Notes: a model not told the origin generated them from the letters alone. Shown: positions 42,707-54,780, counted from the first letter of the stretch. The stretch: 64,000 bases of DNA from Limnanthes douglasii subsp. nivea (GCA_036936605.1 JAUPFV010000001.1:171634386-171698385), one strand, 5' to 3'. Numbers and translations are program-made.

Positions 42707-44062
42707 TTAATGGAAAGACTTTCGGACTATGATGGAATAAGACTGAAAATACGACCTCATTTTTTTTGCAGCAATCACTAAGGGTAGTGCTAGCTTTTCA
42801 AGCTTCAGGTACCTCTTCTCAGCATCTATCAGGCTCTTGCTGATGTAGTACACCGGACGAGGATAATTGTCCACCTCTCTTACCAATACTGTACTTATAT
42901 CATATTCTAACACAGCCAAGTATACATAAAGTGTTTCTCCTTCTATAGGCTTAAAAAGGATTTTGGTGAAGACAAGTGCTTCTTTATTTCATCAAAAGCG
43001 TGGCTGCATTGTGGAGACCAGTTGAAATCTTTAGCACCCTTCAAGGTCTGAAAAAATGGAGCACACTTGTCCGAATACCTTGAAATAAAACGATTTAAAG
43101 CAGCCAATCTTCATGTCAGCCTCTGGACTTCTTTAATATTTGGAGAGGGATCCATTTTTAACAGGGCATCAAGCTGATCTAGATCATGTTGTATCCCTTT
43201 CTCACTTATCACATAACCCAAAAAAATTCCGGACTGCACTGGAAAGACACACTTTTCTGGATTCAACTTTAAATTTACCTTAGTTAAGTTGGGAGCAATT
43301 TCTTGAAGATCAATTATGTGTAAATATTATTCTAAGATTTTACCCATCGTATCATTGATGTACACCTCCATATTCCTGCCAATCTGATCAGCAAATGTTT
43401 TGTTCACCAACCTCTGATAAGTAGCCCTAGCATTCTTCAACCCAAAAGGCATCACCTTGTAGCAATGGAGACCCCTATATTTAACAAAGGTAGTGTGATC
43501 ATGGTCTTTCGGATCCACATGTATCTGGTTGTACCCAAAGAAGGCATCCATGAAGGACAACAATTTGTTTCCAGATGTCGGGTCCACCAACTAGTCTATC
43601 CGGGAGACTGGATAAAGATCTTTTGGGCAAGCTTTGTTGAGGTCATTTCCTATTATTTTCCTTAACTAACACTGGATTGGCAGTCCATAAAGGATACTAG
43701 GACTCCTTTATGTGCCCCATCTTGGTAAGTCGGTCGACTTCTTGGACTATTACATCAGCTTTCTCCTTAGAGAAAGCTCTTCTTTTCTGCACAATAGGTG
43801 CAACATCACTTTAAATAGATAACTTGTATGATGTAACACTTGCAGGCACCCTAGTCACATCAGTATTGCACCAAGCAAAGACACGCTGGTTATTTGCCAA
43901 AAAGGAAAACAATTTCTTTTTTAACTCTGGCGCCATCTTGGAGCCAATCTTAACACTTCTACATTTTTCCAAATAGTGGGTTTCAACTTCTTCAATTGGT
44001 ATTAAACCACCAGAGGCCTCTCTAGGGTCATCAATTTTACCCTCCCCCTCAGAAGGCCCCAA
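42707..44062 (-). pseudogene. Reverse transcriptase and first RNase H, element A
   Basis: Pieces are 43811-44062 (PRO linker and RT start, DPREASGGLIPIEEVETHYL), 43327-43590 (FMDAFFGYNQIHVD, KVMPFGLKNARATYQRLVNK, VYIND) and 42707-42919 (RNase H, REVDNYPRPVYYISKSL). The catalytic YIDD has become YIND, so RT activity is lost whatever the frame. Several stops and indels separate the pieces. Confidence 0.86.
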
Positions 44063-44161
44063 TAACTGCTAATCTTCGTTAACCCAGACTGCCCCCAAAG
44101 TTTTAGCAGCAAGTGCAGTTGCATAGCACTCTATTGCTATATTTTGACTACTCTGGACAAC

Positions 44162-44833
44162 TTATACATGCCCTTGAACCACATACTTCAAACATTGGTG
44201 GACTGTGGAGGCCACATCATGCATTCTAGAGAGCCAAGACCTACCAAAGATTGCATTGTAGCATGTGGAGAAATCTACCACAATGAATAACACTCTGACC
44301 AGCTTTTTAAAAGGCCCATCGCCCAACAGCACCTCTTCTTCAAACTCCCCGATTACATCCGCAGAGCTCCCTGTGAAGCCCACAATGGTTCTGTTAGACC
44401 ATTGAATTACGGCCGGATTTTTCATCTGATTGTAAGAACTCAAAAAAAGAATGTTTGCCGAACTGCATGTGTCTATCAAAATTCGTCTGACATCGTTGTC
44501 CCCAATAGATGCTCCTATCACCAGAGTATCCTCATGTGGACCAGCAATGTTTCTTAAATCATCCTCATCAAAGACTATAAACAGAAAAGGGGTTTGGTAC
44601 TGATAGGATGATATACCTCCTTCCAAATGAGTAGTCAAATTATGAACATACCTCTTCCTTAATGAAGGAGTGGGTGCTGTCATGGTGTCCCCTCCGAAAA
44701 TGGTAAGTGACTCAAAGAAACTAATGAGTCCGGAAACCGTTTTGAACTGTACTATTATGACCCCCACTTTATTCGGAGTTGGATCATGCTCTAGATACTT
44801 CGAATCAACATCAAATCTTTCAAGGATCACCAT
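44162..44833 (-). pseudogene. Protease, element A
   Basis: A 223-aa open frame. It parallels element B (FDVDSKYLEHDPTPNKVGVI, ESLTIFGGDTMTAP), but the active site reads ILIDTCSSANIL: the glycine of DTG is replaced by cysteine. The end AIFGRSWLSRMHDVASTV is conserved. The loss of the DTG glycine predicts a dead protease in an otherwise open frame. Confidence 0.86.
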
Positions 44834-44878
44834 TGCCCCCTCCTGAGCAGATGTTCCTATATTATTCGTAGGGCCAGT

Positions 44879-46409
44879 TCAAGGAGCATTGTCAGGCCTG
44901 TTTCCACTTCTTCTTTTGATATAGTCACCCAACTTTCCTCTTTCAATGAGATTCTGCACTTCCTGCTTCAAAGCGATACAGTCTTGGGTATTGTGGCCAA
45001 TATCATGATGATACTGGTAAAAACAAGTATTACGACTTTCTCTAGGAGATTGCAATATTGCTGGTTTCCGGAAATGGACCTTATCTTTAGTCTTATCATA
45101 AATGGTAGCCACACTTTCTTTTAATTCTGAAAACCACTCCGATTGAACCCAAGGACCTCTTTTACTCCTTGACTGCTGGCTCTGAGCCGGATTTGGGTTG
45201 GATTGGGTCTGTTTGGCCCTGTTGGACCCTTGTTCAGTTTCTTTAGTCTTGTCTCTGGACTGGTTTTGGTTTTGAGCTGTCTGGGCGGACCTCACCTGAA
45301 GGTGCACCCTGGTTTTCTTTGTTTAATCCATGTTAATCTGTTTTCCCACCTGATTTAACAAGCCACCCCAAGTCATGGCATTCTTTCTTGTCACTAAATC
45401 GGCTAGATTCTCAGGGTTCAACCCTTGCCTTAAGGAGTCATGGCCTTCTTTCTTGTCACTGAATGAACTCTTGGGAAAAATAATAATATCTCCATTGCCT
45501 CTCACCTCTTTACTTCCCACAAACTGCCTTCGAAAGGCAACCCAGAATGTATCAAAGTTTCTGATACATCCCTGGGGTAAACTATTGTACCATTTGAGAG
45601 CACTCCCCGTAAACGATTGGGAGAAGGCTCTACACAGAAGTTTGTCATCATCATCAAAATTCATCATGAAGTTCTTGAACTGCTCCAGATGATTGTCCGG
45701 ATCTTTACTCCCATCATATTTCTCCATTTAAGTACTGTCAAACCTTTTGGGTAGGTTTCCGGACAGTATCTTGGCAGACAATGGTGATTGTCTCCAATTC
45801 CTACTACGGCAGAAGACTGTGTCTTCATTAGGTGTTGTAAAAATACATGGTTCATCATGGAAAGCAAAATGATCAATCAACAACTGATCCACATACCTGT
45901 GACTATGACTGTGAGATCACCATTTGCCTAAATACGTTTTAAGTCTCCCATGCCTATCTCTCTTTCTTGAATATTTTTTAACTACATTTTGCTTCTTCCT
46001 GGACCTCCCTTCATCACTGCTTGATGACAAAGACTCTTCAATATCGGACTCGTTCGAAGAGCTGCTATAGGACTCAGAATCTGAGCTTTCCACTGGTTTA
46101 GACCGTTGAGACTTCTTAGAACTGACATGGGTCTTTTTTTTTACTTAAATGGGTCTTTGCTGATGGATTATTCTCCCTAAGATTGTTAGTATGATGGATG
46201 GCTGACACATTTGACTTCTCGTTTAAACCCATTTCTACTTTTTTAATGGCCTTCAAAGCTTCTATTTCTGTTCTCAACTTATCTCGTTCCTCAGTGGTGT
46301 ATTCATTTTTTTCCCCAACCACCTCCACCATAGGTGGTGGAATCGCTTGCTCATTCGGATCAATCCGAATAGGTCTTTTTTGTTGGTTTTGAATGTAAGA
46401 TTTAGGCAC
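44879..46409 (-). pseudogene. Gag, element A
   Basis: Frames 46116-46409 (MPKSYIQNQQKRPIRIDPNE), 45323-45727 (MEKYDGSKDPDNHLEQFKNF, FTGSALKWYNSLPQGC, FVGSKEVRGNGDIII) and 44879-45307 (KRGPWVQSEWFSELKESV, zinc knuckle variant CFYQYHHDIGHNTQDC) match element B in order. Relative to B, about 45 residues after GNGDIII are deleted and replaced by a short filler that copies nearby DNA. It is frameshifted and non-functional. Confidence 0.86.
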
Positions 46410-46416
46410 CGTCTAC

Positions 46417-46434
46417 TCCCACTGTGGTCGCCAA
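46417..46434 (-). other. Primer binding site, element A
   Basis: TGGCGACCACAGTGGGAG on the minus strand, two bases inside the 5' LTR. Confidence 0.78.
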
Positions 46435-46436
46435 TT

Positions 46437-46803
46437 TAGTGTGGTTTATTTTAAGCTGAGGGTAATTTTGTAAAGTGTTTGATTATTAAGTGTTTTGGTA
46501 TAAAGTAGTGAGGGATTTGAGTAGCCTGGTTGTATTAAATGTTCATTACTCTCATTGATGAAATTACTTGGGGTACTTATACCCTTAATTAAGGACCCAT
46601 GGGTTTTCGGGTCAAGTTCTAAAACTGGGTCAAGTTTAATGACCCATTTACTTATTAAGCTGATTAGCATATAGCTGAGTCAAAAGGTGTTTAGGTGTTT
46701 CTTTACTTTTGTCCTGTCCGGATAATTCAGTGGCAAGTTTATGTCTGAATTGCCCTTGTCCGGATAACACAGTGAGATGTGACTGGATAATCCGAACTCA
46801 TCA
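46437..46803 (-). repeat. Element A 5' LTR
   Basis: 367 bp, TAGTGTGGTTTATTTT to GAACTCATCA. The first base pair pattern TA in place of TG is a mutation. The TATA element reads TACTTATA here. Confidence 0.88.
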
Positions 46804-46808
46804 GATAT
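46804..46808. repeat. 5-bp TSD of element A, right
   Basis: GATAT directly after CATCA. Confidence 0.93.
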
Positions 46809-47090
46809 CAGTGTCACGTTAGAGTAGAGCATTATGAAAAAAATGTAGAGTTATTATAATATAAATTTAAAAGTTGAGAGTTTTTAGGAAGGGGACCGGG
46901 TATGAAGGAAAGTGGTCCAAGGAACAAAAGATAGAAATACCGAAAAATTGGCTCCCAACTGGGATGAACCTTTTAAGGTAGTTTCCAAAGAAAATAAGAG
47001 AGCTTATAGATTGATGAATATGGAAAGAAATCCATTGAAATATACTTGGAATATTTATCATCTAAAGTTTTATAAAAATGAAATGTAAGC
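46809..47090 (+). pseudogene. Integrase C-terminus (F1), right part
   Basis: This continues the integrase cut at 26931. It reads VRVEHYEKNVE, EGDRV, KLAPNWDEPFKVVSKENKRA and WNIYHLKFY, the C-terminal domain and polyprotein end of a Tat-type integrase. A stop follows near 47088. It shows that 26932-46803 was inserted in a pre-existing F1 element. Confidence 0.85.
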
Positions 47091-48396
47091 TGGTTAATGC
47101 AATTTTAACAACGAGACTGTAAGGCATTTCTATAGTTATTATCAATAAAATACTACGTTTCCAATTGGAATTTGGTGATATTATATAAAAATTGGTTATC
47201 AATCAACATATAGATTTACTCAAACGCAATCGTTAATTAACGGTTCTTACGAATAAAAATGGTAAAATGTAGAAAGTTATAAGATAATTATAACTAATAA
47301 GAGAATATATCCATAAGCTAAACCTAGCTGACAAGTTAAGGGGTTATACATTTAATTTGAATGAATCTAACTATAATTCCAGTCTAGCTGAAAAGTTTAA
47401 GAGGCTATGTTAAGGGTGTAAATGTTAGGTTGGAAAGGCCTTAAGATGCAGTTATGGTTATAAGAAAATCCTAGTTTTTAAAGCATAAATTGCCACGTAC
47501 CAAAATCAAGGAAAATATAACTATATGTTAAGTCGAACTGAGAAGTGTAAGAGTCCATACTACTTTTTTAATGTAATGATAAATCATAAGTGTATCGAAA
47601 TTGAAAATATTAAAGAAATAACATCGAGAAATTTAATGGTAAGATATTTTAAAATAATGATTGGTTATAGTGGTAAATATTGTAACATATACGAGTTAGT
47701 ATAACAAAAGAAAAATAAAATAAATAATCATAACATCATCATGGGATAAACATAAAATAAGAAGTAACAACTAGATGCCAGCCAACAAGGAGCTCATAAC
47801 AGATGCAAAAAATATAAAACAAAAAACTTTATGGTACCAACCGGATGCTAGCGGGATAAATTTCCAGACAGTTAATGGATCACAAAACATTTAGTCAAAA
47901 TAAGAATAACCATATTAAAAGAAGTGTGACTTAGAGAGTTGGTAATCGGTGGCATTGCTATGATATTTGTATCAACGTTGTTGTTATCGTTGTTTTCGTG
48001 TGTATCTTCCGAATGTTAGTTTTGAGATAACTGCTTGTTTTATTTTGAGTTATGATGGTACTAGCGCCAGATTGTCTGCATAAATCGTAATATTTTTGGG
48101 GAATTTCATCAAAATATGGTTTCAAGTACAATGTTCCAGATACATTGTCATCAAGAAACACCGCTCGTTCATGACTTCAACGAACAAGCAGTTGTATACA
48201 AAAAACTTTTCGAGAACTTGTTCATTTAAGTTTTTTGTTGACTTCTTGAATATTGATTTTTTAACCTTAACAAGCAGTCTTAACATTAGTTTTCATTTGT
48301 TTGATTTATTTTTTCAAAATATTCTCTAGGGTTTGAAGTGTGCAAATTTTACTATATTTTGACTTCAAAATATTTTTAAGCTTTGAGAAGGTAATA
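47091..48396 (+). other. F1 3' noncoding region with degenerate repeats
   Basis: No real ORF. A phrase of the type AACTATA...AGCTGAAAAGTTTAAGAGGCTAT recurs three times between about 47290 and 47565 in diverged form, in keeping with the short tandem repeats found beyond pol in the other elements. The small ORFs here are chance. Confidence 0.5.
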
Positions 48397-48901
48397 TGTT
48401 GCTAAGGCATTATTAAAATAAGATAAAATTATCATTATTAAAGTTATATCATCGTACTTATGATCAAGACATTAATGTGAGCATCACCAAAATACTAACA
48501 AAAGACTTAACTAATGACATCTTCAAACAGATATGGCAATGTAACAAGATGAACGACGAAAAAATTATATACTAATGAATGACTGGTGGTAAATGAAATT
48601 TTATTGAAATACAATTAACTTAAACATATTAGAATCTTTAAGGAGGATGTAATATATTACTGGAATTCCCATGGCAGTTAAGGGTTAAAATAGGAATTTA
48701 ATATGTATTTTATATAGATGGTTGGCACATGTTATTAAGATACACATGTCATCTATCCTTATAATTTAGGGATAAAAGTATCTATAAATAGTAAGTCCAA
48801 TAATTGTAAAATATATGAAATCATTTATTAATAAAACTACTCTTGATCATTTCTAGTCTTGCATATTTGACATTCTCTTAAATAAGGGAATTTTCCCATC
48901 A
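48397..48901 (+). repeat. LTR shared by F1 (3') and F2 (5')
   Basis: 505 bp, TGTTGCTAAGG to TTCCCATCA, homologous to 23154-23652 including the TATA box (TCTATAAATAG near 48790). It is followed by a PBS, so it acts as a 5' LTR for what comes next. Confidence 0.72.
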
Positions 48902-48903
48902 TT

Positions 48904-48923
48904 GTTTGGAACCGTCTGTGGGA
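48904..48923 (+). other. Primer binding site, element F2
   Basis: TTTGGAACCGTCTGTGGGAA, near the TTTGGCRCCGTCTGTGGGAA form usual in Tat and Athila elements. Confidence 0.75.
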
Positions 48924-48954
48924 ATGTTTTCTTTAAAGAAATCCTTTGTTTTTT

Positions 48955-49720
48955 AAATGGAGATTACTAAGTCAAAAGTTGAAGAAGGTATTTATGCTTT
49001 TCCAATAACAATTTTGTCAAGGTTTGTCATAAAAATCCGACAAGACAAAGTTCATGTACAATTTTTGAGGAAAATGTGCGACAGTCAATCTAATTGATGA
49101 ATTGTCTTTACATTTAGTCGATGATCATGTTTTAAATTTATCAATTTATGATGAATTTTGATGGGATTATTTATTCTACATGAGGATGCATTGTTGATAA
49201 CTCTCCTTATTGCTAAGATAATTATTAGGAGAGTATTAATTCATACTGTAAGTTCCACTAACATGCTTTACAAAACGAGTTATGATCAAATGGTTGGAGT
49301 TATACCATTTAATAAAAATGATAGAAAATTTATTAAGTTTCGTTAAAACATCAAATAACTATGAAAGGAGAGAATAAGTTATATCTGACCATCACAAAAA
49401 ATGAATTTGAAAAGATTATCACTATGTTTTTATGGTATTTGAGGCTCTAAGTTCGTATAATATTACTTATGAAAATCTTAGTTACATAAAATGGAAACAG
49501 TAGCTTCATCTAAGTTCGTATAATATTACTTATAAAATATGCAATTATATTCTATAACTTTAGCCCTAGATAACTTAATAGTTTCACAACATCAAGAGCT
49601 GTCGGGAGATATGCTTACTAAAGAATTTTGTGAATCAGTCGTAATAGTGATATATGGTGAAATTGATTATTCATGAGAAGATTATAATTTACTCGAAGGA
49701 AAAATTATGAAGATTGAGGG
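48955..49720 (+). pseudogene. Leader and protease relic of F2; gag missing
   Basis: A start at 48957 (MEITKSKVEEGIYAFPITIL) runs to an early stop. Then HEDALLITLLIAKIIIRRV and SSTNMLYKTSYDQMVGVIPF (49158-49346) give the protease region, with HTVSS in place of DTGSS. The gag core is absent as in F1. The direct repeat TAAGTTCGTATAATATTACT at about 49448 and 49511 is a local duplication. Confidence 0.65.
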
Positions 49721-51240
49721 GGGGATTGAAAAATAAATTAATAGATTATTTGAGAGAGTACATTGATGTTTTTGCGTGAATTATTTTTATGTGACTGGAG
49801 TTAGACAATCGATAATTTGTCATGAATTAACAATAGATAATAGGTTACTACCTATTTATTAGAAGAAAAGTTTTATTTCGTTTGAAAAATCAGAAGTTGT
49901 TGTTAAAGAGGTTGATCGGTTATTAAAAGTAAGGCATATTTGAGAATAAAATATCCAACAGGGTTATAAAATCCGAAGTTAGTAAAAAAGAAAAATGGGA
50001 AGTGGAGGATGTGTGTTGATTTTACTGTCCTTAACCGAGCTTGTCCAAAAAACTCTTTTTATTTGTCTAGAATTGATAAATTAGTAGATGCAATAGTTGG
50101 TCATTAATATCTATCTTTTAGGGATACTTATTCAGGTTATAATCAAATCAAAATGCATCCAAATTATAAGGAAAGTACTATATTTACGACATAAAAGGGG
50201 TATATTGCTACAAGGTAATGCTATTTGGTTTTTAAAATGCTAGGACATATCAAAGACCATTTAATCGTTTTTGCTATACAGTTGGCAGACATTTAGAAGC
50301 GTATATACATGAATTGATAATTAAAAGTAATAAGAAATATAAGCATATATCAACATTGTATGAAACCTTCAGAAATTTATGAAAGTATAATCTTAATTTG
50401 AATCCTATGAAATGTTCTTTTTGGGTAAAGTTGGGTAAATTTCTCGATTTTGTGACAATTAAAAAGAGAATTTAAACTAATCTTAGTCAACTTAAAGCAT
50501 CATTGACAATGTCTCCACCAAAGTCAATAAAAAAAAGAACAAAAATTGATGGGAAGGTTAGCTTCTTTGTCGAGATTTGTTTGAAGAGCGCCCGATAAAG
50601 CACATTTGTTTTTTGATATTTTAAGATGAACTAAGGTATTTGTTTGGAATGATAATTGTAGGAAGACATTTAATGATTTGAACTAATATTTAAATTCTCT
50701 TACAATTTTGAAAGCATAAAAAAGGAGCCTTTGTTTTTTGTATCTGGAAGTGTTAGTAAGACAAGAGGATGGAATTCAAAAACAAATTTATTATGTTAGT
50801 AAGATATTTGATGCATATACTAGATACTTAAACTTAGAAAATTTATTCATTGGTTTATTGGTATCTAAAGAAAATGCATGTGTATTTTCAAGCTCATGTT
50901 ACAATTGTTAGAACTTTTTTATTGTTAAAAAGTGTGTTTCATAAAATGGATGTCTATAGGAGACTGACAAGGTGAATTGGCTTGGGTGAATACTAAATTC
51001 AGTTTGAATCAAGTGTAGCAATAAACGCACAAGCGGGTATGAAATGACCAAGTGTAGCAATAAACGCACAAGCGGGTATGAATTGACCAAGTGTAGCAAT
51101 AAACGCACAAGTGGGTAAGAAACGATAAGGTGAATTGACTTGGGTGAATACAAGTGTTTAATGATAAATGTCTTAATGTTGTTTGCAGGTATGAATATGA
51201 TGTAGTAGACCCATAGTCTTTTCAAAACATGTCGAAAGGA
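49721..51240 (+). pseudogene. RT and RNase H relic (F2)
   Basis: Readable pieces in changing frames are VVVKEVDRLLKVRHI, RACPKNSFYLSRIDKL-like text near 50035-50085, a YSGYNQIKMHP-type block near 50130-50165, RT pieces to 50500 and an RNase H tail near 50790-50960. From 51011 a threefold 39-bp repeat follows. No integrase was found, so F2 is truncated on the right at about 51240. Confidence 0.68.
51011..51126 (+). repeat. 39-bp tandem repeat, three copies, within the F2 relic
   Basis: Units start AAGTGTAGCAATAAACGCAC at 51011, 51050 and 51089. Because 39 is a multiple of three, each unit translates to SVAINAQAG or SVAINAQVG in the RNase H frame. Confidence 0.9.
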
Positions 51241-51795
51241 TTATCAATAAAAGTATGAATCTAACTTGGTGAAAAAAGAATATATGATGGAACGTAACAA
51301 CTATATTTTCATCGGTGTCATCAAGTCATCAATGGTATATGCCCAACCAATACCGAGGCATTGTTTGTTTCAGTTAAGGTAGTGGCTTCTTCGGTCTAGA
51401 GAGATTTTGTTAAAGTTGAGCTACTTCTTAAACCACAATGTTATCAATTACAGTATTGACTGCTTCTGCTACGAAACTATTGGTCTATACGAGCATGTTA
51501 TCTTCTAGGAAGCCTTCAGCATATGTATTTGTTGTTATGGTTGGGAAAATATTGGTAAAGTTGAGTGGAGTCATGGGCCTAGGGCCGTTTTGGACTAGGC
51601 GAAGGCTGTTCCAGACTAAAGGACTACAGATGAGATAAATTATACACTCGTGAAGAGGTTTACATCCTAGATTCAAAGTGCGATAGGTGTATAAGGTGTC
51701 AGTTACAATGGTTTGATCGATCTTCTGTTACACCAGAATAACGGACTCCTTATTATAATATAAATAATTATTTATGTTGAGGAGTTTGTTATGTT
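51241..51795. other. Unassigned stretch
   Basis: Between the F2 relic and the Copia relic. A 66-aa ORF at 51438-51638 has no recognisable family; composition and neighbours give no reason to call it a gene. Confidence 0.4.
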
Positions 51796-51799
51796 TTAT

Positions 51800-54780
51800 T
51801 TTAGGCAGAGATTGACACAAAACATTATATATAGTTCTCTTTAAACTTTGAAAAATATGGATAGAACTTTGGTGGAGTGTGTAATAAATATTGAGAGAGA
51901 AAATATACTTATTATATCAGAAGAGCGATCTTGGTGGCATAGCCTGATTACTAAGGGACTCTTACAGCTAAAACATGACTGATAAAGTACAATATTGAGA
52001 GATTTAGCGGGAAATGAGATTTTAGAATCTAATAACAACGAATGTAAGAAATTATGGTTCAATAGAATGTTGTTACAGTCTATTAAGGGAGACTAAGCTT
52101 CATTAAACATCATTTGAGGCTAAAAAGCAAAAAATGGTCAAAACTTCTTACAATACGATCATTTTGTATCTAAGTGATAATATGTTGAGGCATGTCTTAA
52201 AATAAAATTCAACAACTATTATCTGGAATAAACTCGAGAACCTGTACACGATAAATCCCTCACAAATAGAATTTATTTGAAGTTGAAGTTCTTCAGTTTT
52301 AAGATGTAAGAGGATTAGTCTCTTGATGAGAACCTTGATGACTTTTCTAAAATTGTAATCAATTTTACGAACATTTCTGAGAATATCACTGATGAAGATC
52401 ATGCAATGATCTTTTTGAAATCATTGTCTTGTGCATATGGAAAATCGAAGGATAATATCTATTACAATAAATAAACAATGTCAATAAATGATTTGGAACC
52501 TACAATTTGATCGAAGGGATTAGAACTTATGTAGTGTCAAATGTCTAAATTTCTGGAAGTAGCCGTAAAGCTTTAAATATTAAATGGAAATCGGAGAGAA
52601 TGGATACAATTAAGGTTAGTGGAAAATCTATATCGAAGTCAACAAAGAAGTTGGAGAAGTCCAAGATTAGATGTCATAAATACAAGAATATAGGTCATTT
52701 AAAAAAATATCTTGAATGATTAATAAATTAAAATGACTGTAGATCAAGTCATGGTCATGTTTATGTTGATTCCGAAATATTCTTGATTTTAGGTTCCCAT
52801 TTCATACGATTCCCAGTAAGGTCTGGTTCCACTCATTTGAAGATAATAATAAAGGAACTATGTTAATTGCCAATAACAAGGCTTACAAGATATCCATAAT
52901 TAGATATATGAATATTCAGATGTTTGATGACTGTGATTAGATTTTTACAAATGTGAGTTACGTTCTCGATCCAGGAATATATCTAATTTATCTTGTCATT
53001 TTAGATAACATAGGTTGTTTTATCAAAGTGTAAAATAGTTACATGAAATTTGTTAGAGGTTTCATGACTTTAATGAAGGGAAATTTTTCAAGTGGTTTTT
53101 ATTCACTAATCGATGACACTGTTATGTGCATAATGGCTAGCTTTTTTCTAAAAGACCGGTAGATGGTAGAACTCCATGGTATAAAAGGTTTGGAAATGTG
53201 AGTGAGAAATGATTGTTGGAGTTGCAAAAGTATAATCTTTTTAGATAATACAAATTGATTGTCTTGAAATTTTTTCAATGATGTAGGTACGACAAAAGTA
53301 GAAGACTCAAGTTTATAAGATCCAAGCACATGAAAATTAGAAACCTTAATATATATATATATATGGTTGCCTACAAAGGTTTAATATCATGGAGGTAATA
53401 TATACTTTGTATTAATCATTGATGATTACTCAAGGAAATTATGGATTTATTTGTTGAAGTTGAAGAGGGGTGTTATCTATAGTTTAAAGAAATGTATGAT
53501 CACAATTGAAAAATAGTTAGAATAGAAGTAAAAAATTCAAGATGAAGAATGGTTTTTAAATCTATACAAATGAAATTAATTATTATTGAAAAGAAAAAAT
53601 GATAGCTCGATATGGAATTGTACGAGATAGTTGATAGGAAAATAGTATTGTTAAAAGAATGAACAAAACCATACTTGAGAGGGTGAGCAGCATGTTGGTT
53701 AGTGCTAAGCTCCCTAGGCATTTTTGGGCTGAATTAGTAATGGTTTTCTATTACCTCATAAACAGATATTCATCTACTGTGATTAGCTTGAAGACCTCAC
53801 AAGAAATATGGTACAGGAAGCCTTCAAATTATTTAAATATGATAGTTTTTTATGTGTTTCTTCTGCACATATCAGACAAGACAAGTTGCAACTAAGAGCA
53901 CTAAATTTCGTATTCACTCGGTATCCACAAGATGCCATGGGTTACAAATGATAGTGCCTGGAAACAGCTCATAGCAAGTGTATGATCCACATAAATATAA
54001 CATTCAATAAGAATAATTATCATGGTGTGGGTAATTGAATGATTGAAGCTTAACTAGACGGAAGTGATGCATTTGATATTGAGGTGAAGTCACTTGGATT
54101 AGATCCTACTATTGGTTTAAAGGGATCTAATCCATCGCATACATATGGACTAGTATATTTTATAAATCTGGAAGGTAGTTAATATTAACATGACAATTGA
54201 ATATCAAGGGTCGCGATGAGAAGATTCATTCGTGCTCCTCAAAGGTACAAGTATGCTGAATCGAAAACTTTCATATTGGAAACTGCATCTAAAGTTATTC
54301 ACTATGAACATGATAACTTTAAGTAGGCAATGGAAAGTGAGGATAGATTCAAGTGTCTTGCTATTATAAAAGAGGAAATAACTTCACTTTAGAAGAATAA
54401 CACATTGAATATCATAGACAAACTCGAAGTTTAAAGATTGGTTGACTGCAAGTGGATTTTCAAGAGGAATGAGAAAGTTCATGGGGTTTAAATTTATCGG
54501 TACAAAGCAAGGTTGCTAGATATAGGGTTCACTAGACGAGAGTGTGTGTATTACAATGAGATATTTTTTCCCGCAGTGAAATATAGTTCAATCATTATCT
54601 TACTTGCAATGGTTTCCAAGGTTGACATTGAGTTGGACGAGGTGAACATTAATACAACTTTATAACATTGAATAAACCATATAGATGAAGCAGCATGAAA
54701 GATTTATAGACAAGAAAAAGAGTACTCGTATGTCTGTTGAATTAAGCGTTGCAAGGTCTGAAGAAATATTCTAGGCACTA
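51800..54780 (+). pseudogene. Copia polyprotein relic (+)
   Basis: Old and full of stops but colinear with Ty1/Copia: gag near 52160-52560 (YLSDNMLRHVLK and IWNKLENLYTI), decayed protease, integrase with VLIIDDYSRKLWIYLLK near 53415-53465 and MNKTILERVSSMLVSAKLPR plus HFWAELVMVFYYLINRYSST at 53659-53765, and the start of RT near 54325-54540 (SEDRFKCLAIIKEEI, LVDCKWIFKRNEKVHG). It stops inside RT near 54780. No LTR or PBS was found on either side. Confidence 0.8.

Larger units (their letters stand above)
26932..46803 (-). mobile_element. Element A: Tat-lineage Ty3/Gypsy element, containing element B
   Basis: Bounded by LTRs 26932-27281 and 46437-46803 and the TSD GATAT. On the minus strand the order is 5' LTR, PBS, gag, protease, RT, RNase H, second RNase H and integrase. 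A long accessory ORF on the opposite strand follows, then a polypurine tract and the 3' LTR. Element B (30476-40885) lies inside, between the A aORF and the A integrase end. The two outer LTRs share a version distinct from B (for example GGGTAATTTTGTAAAGTG), which supports their pairing. Every A reading frame is damaged, including substitutions in protease and RT active sites, so it cannot move by itself. Confidence 0.88.

Noticed and set aside
51438..51638. 66-aa ORF between the F2 and Copia relics
   Set aside because: No family resemblance, no regulatory context and a length expected by chance.
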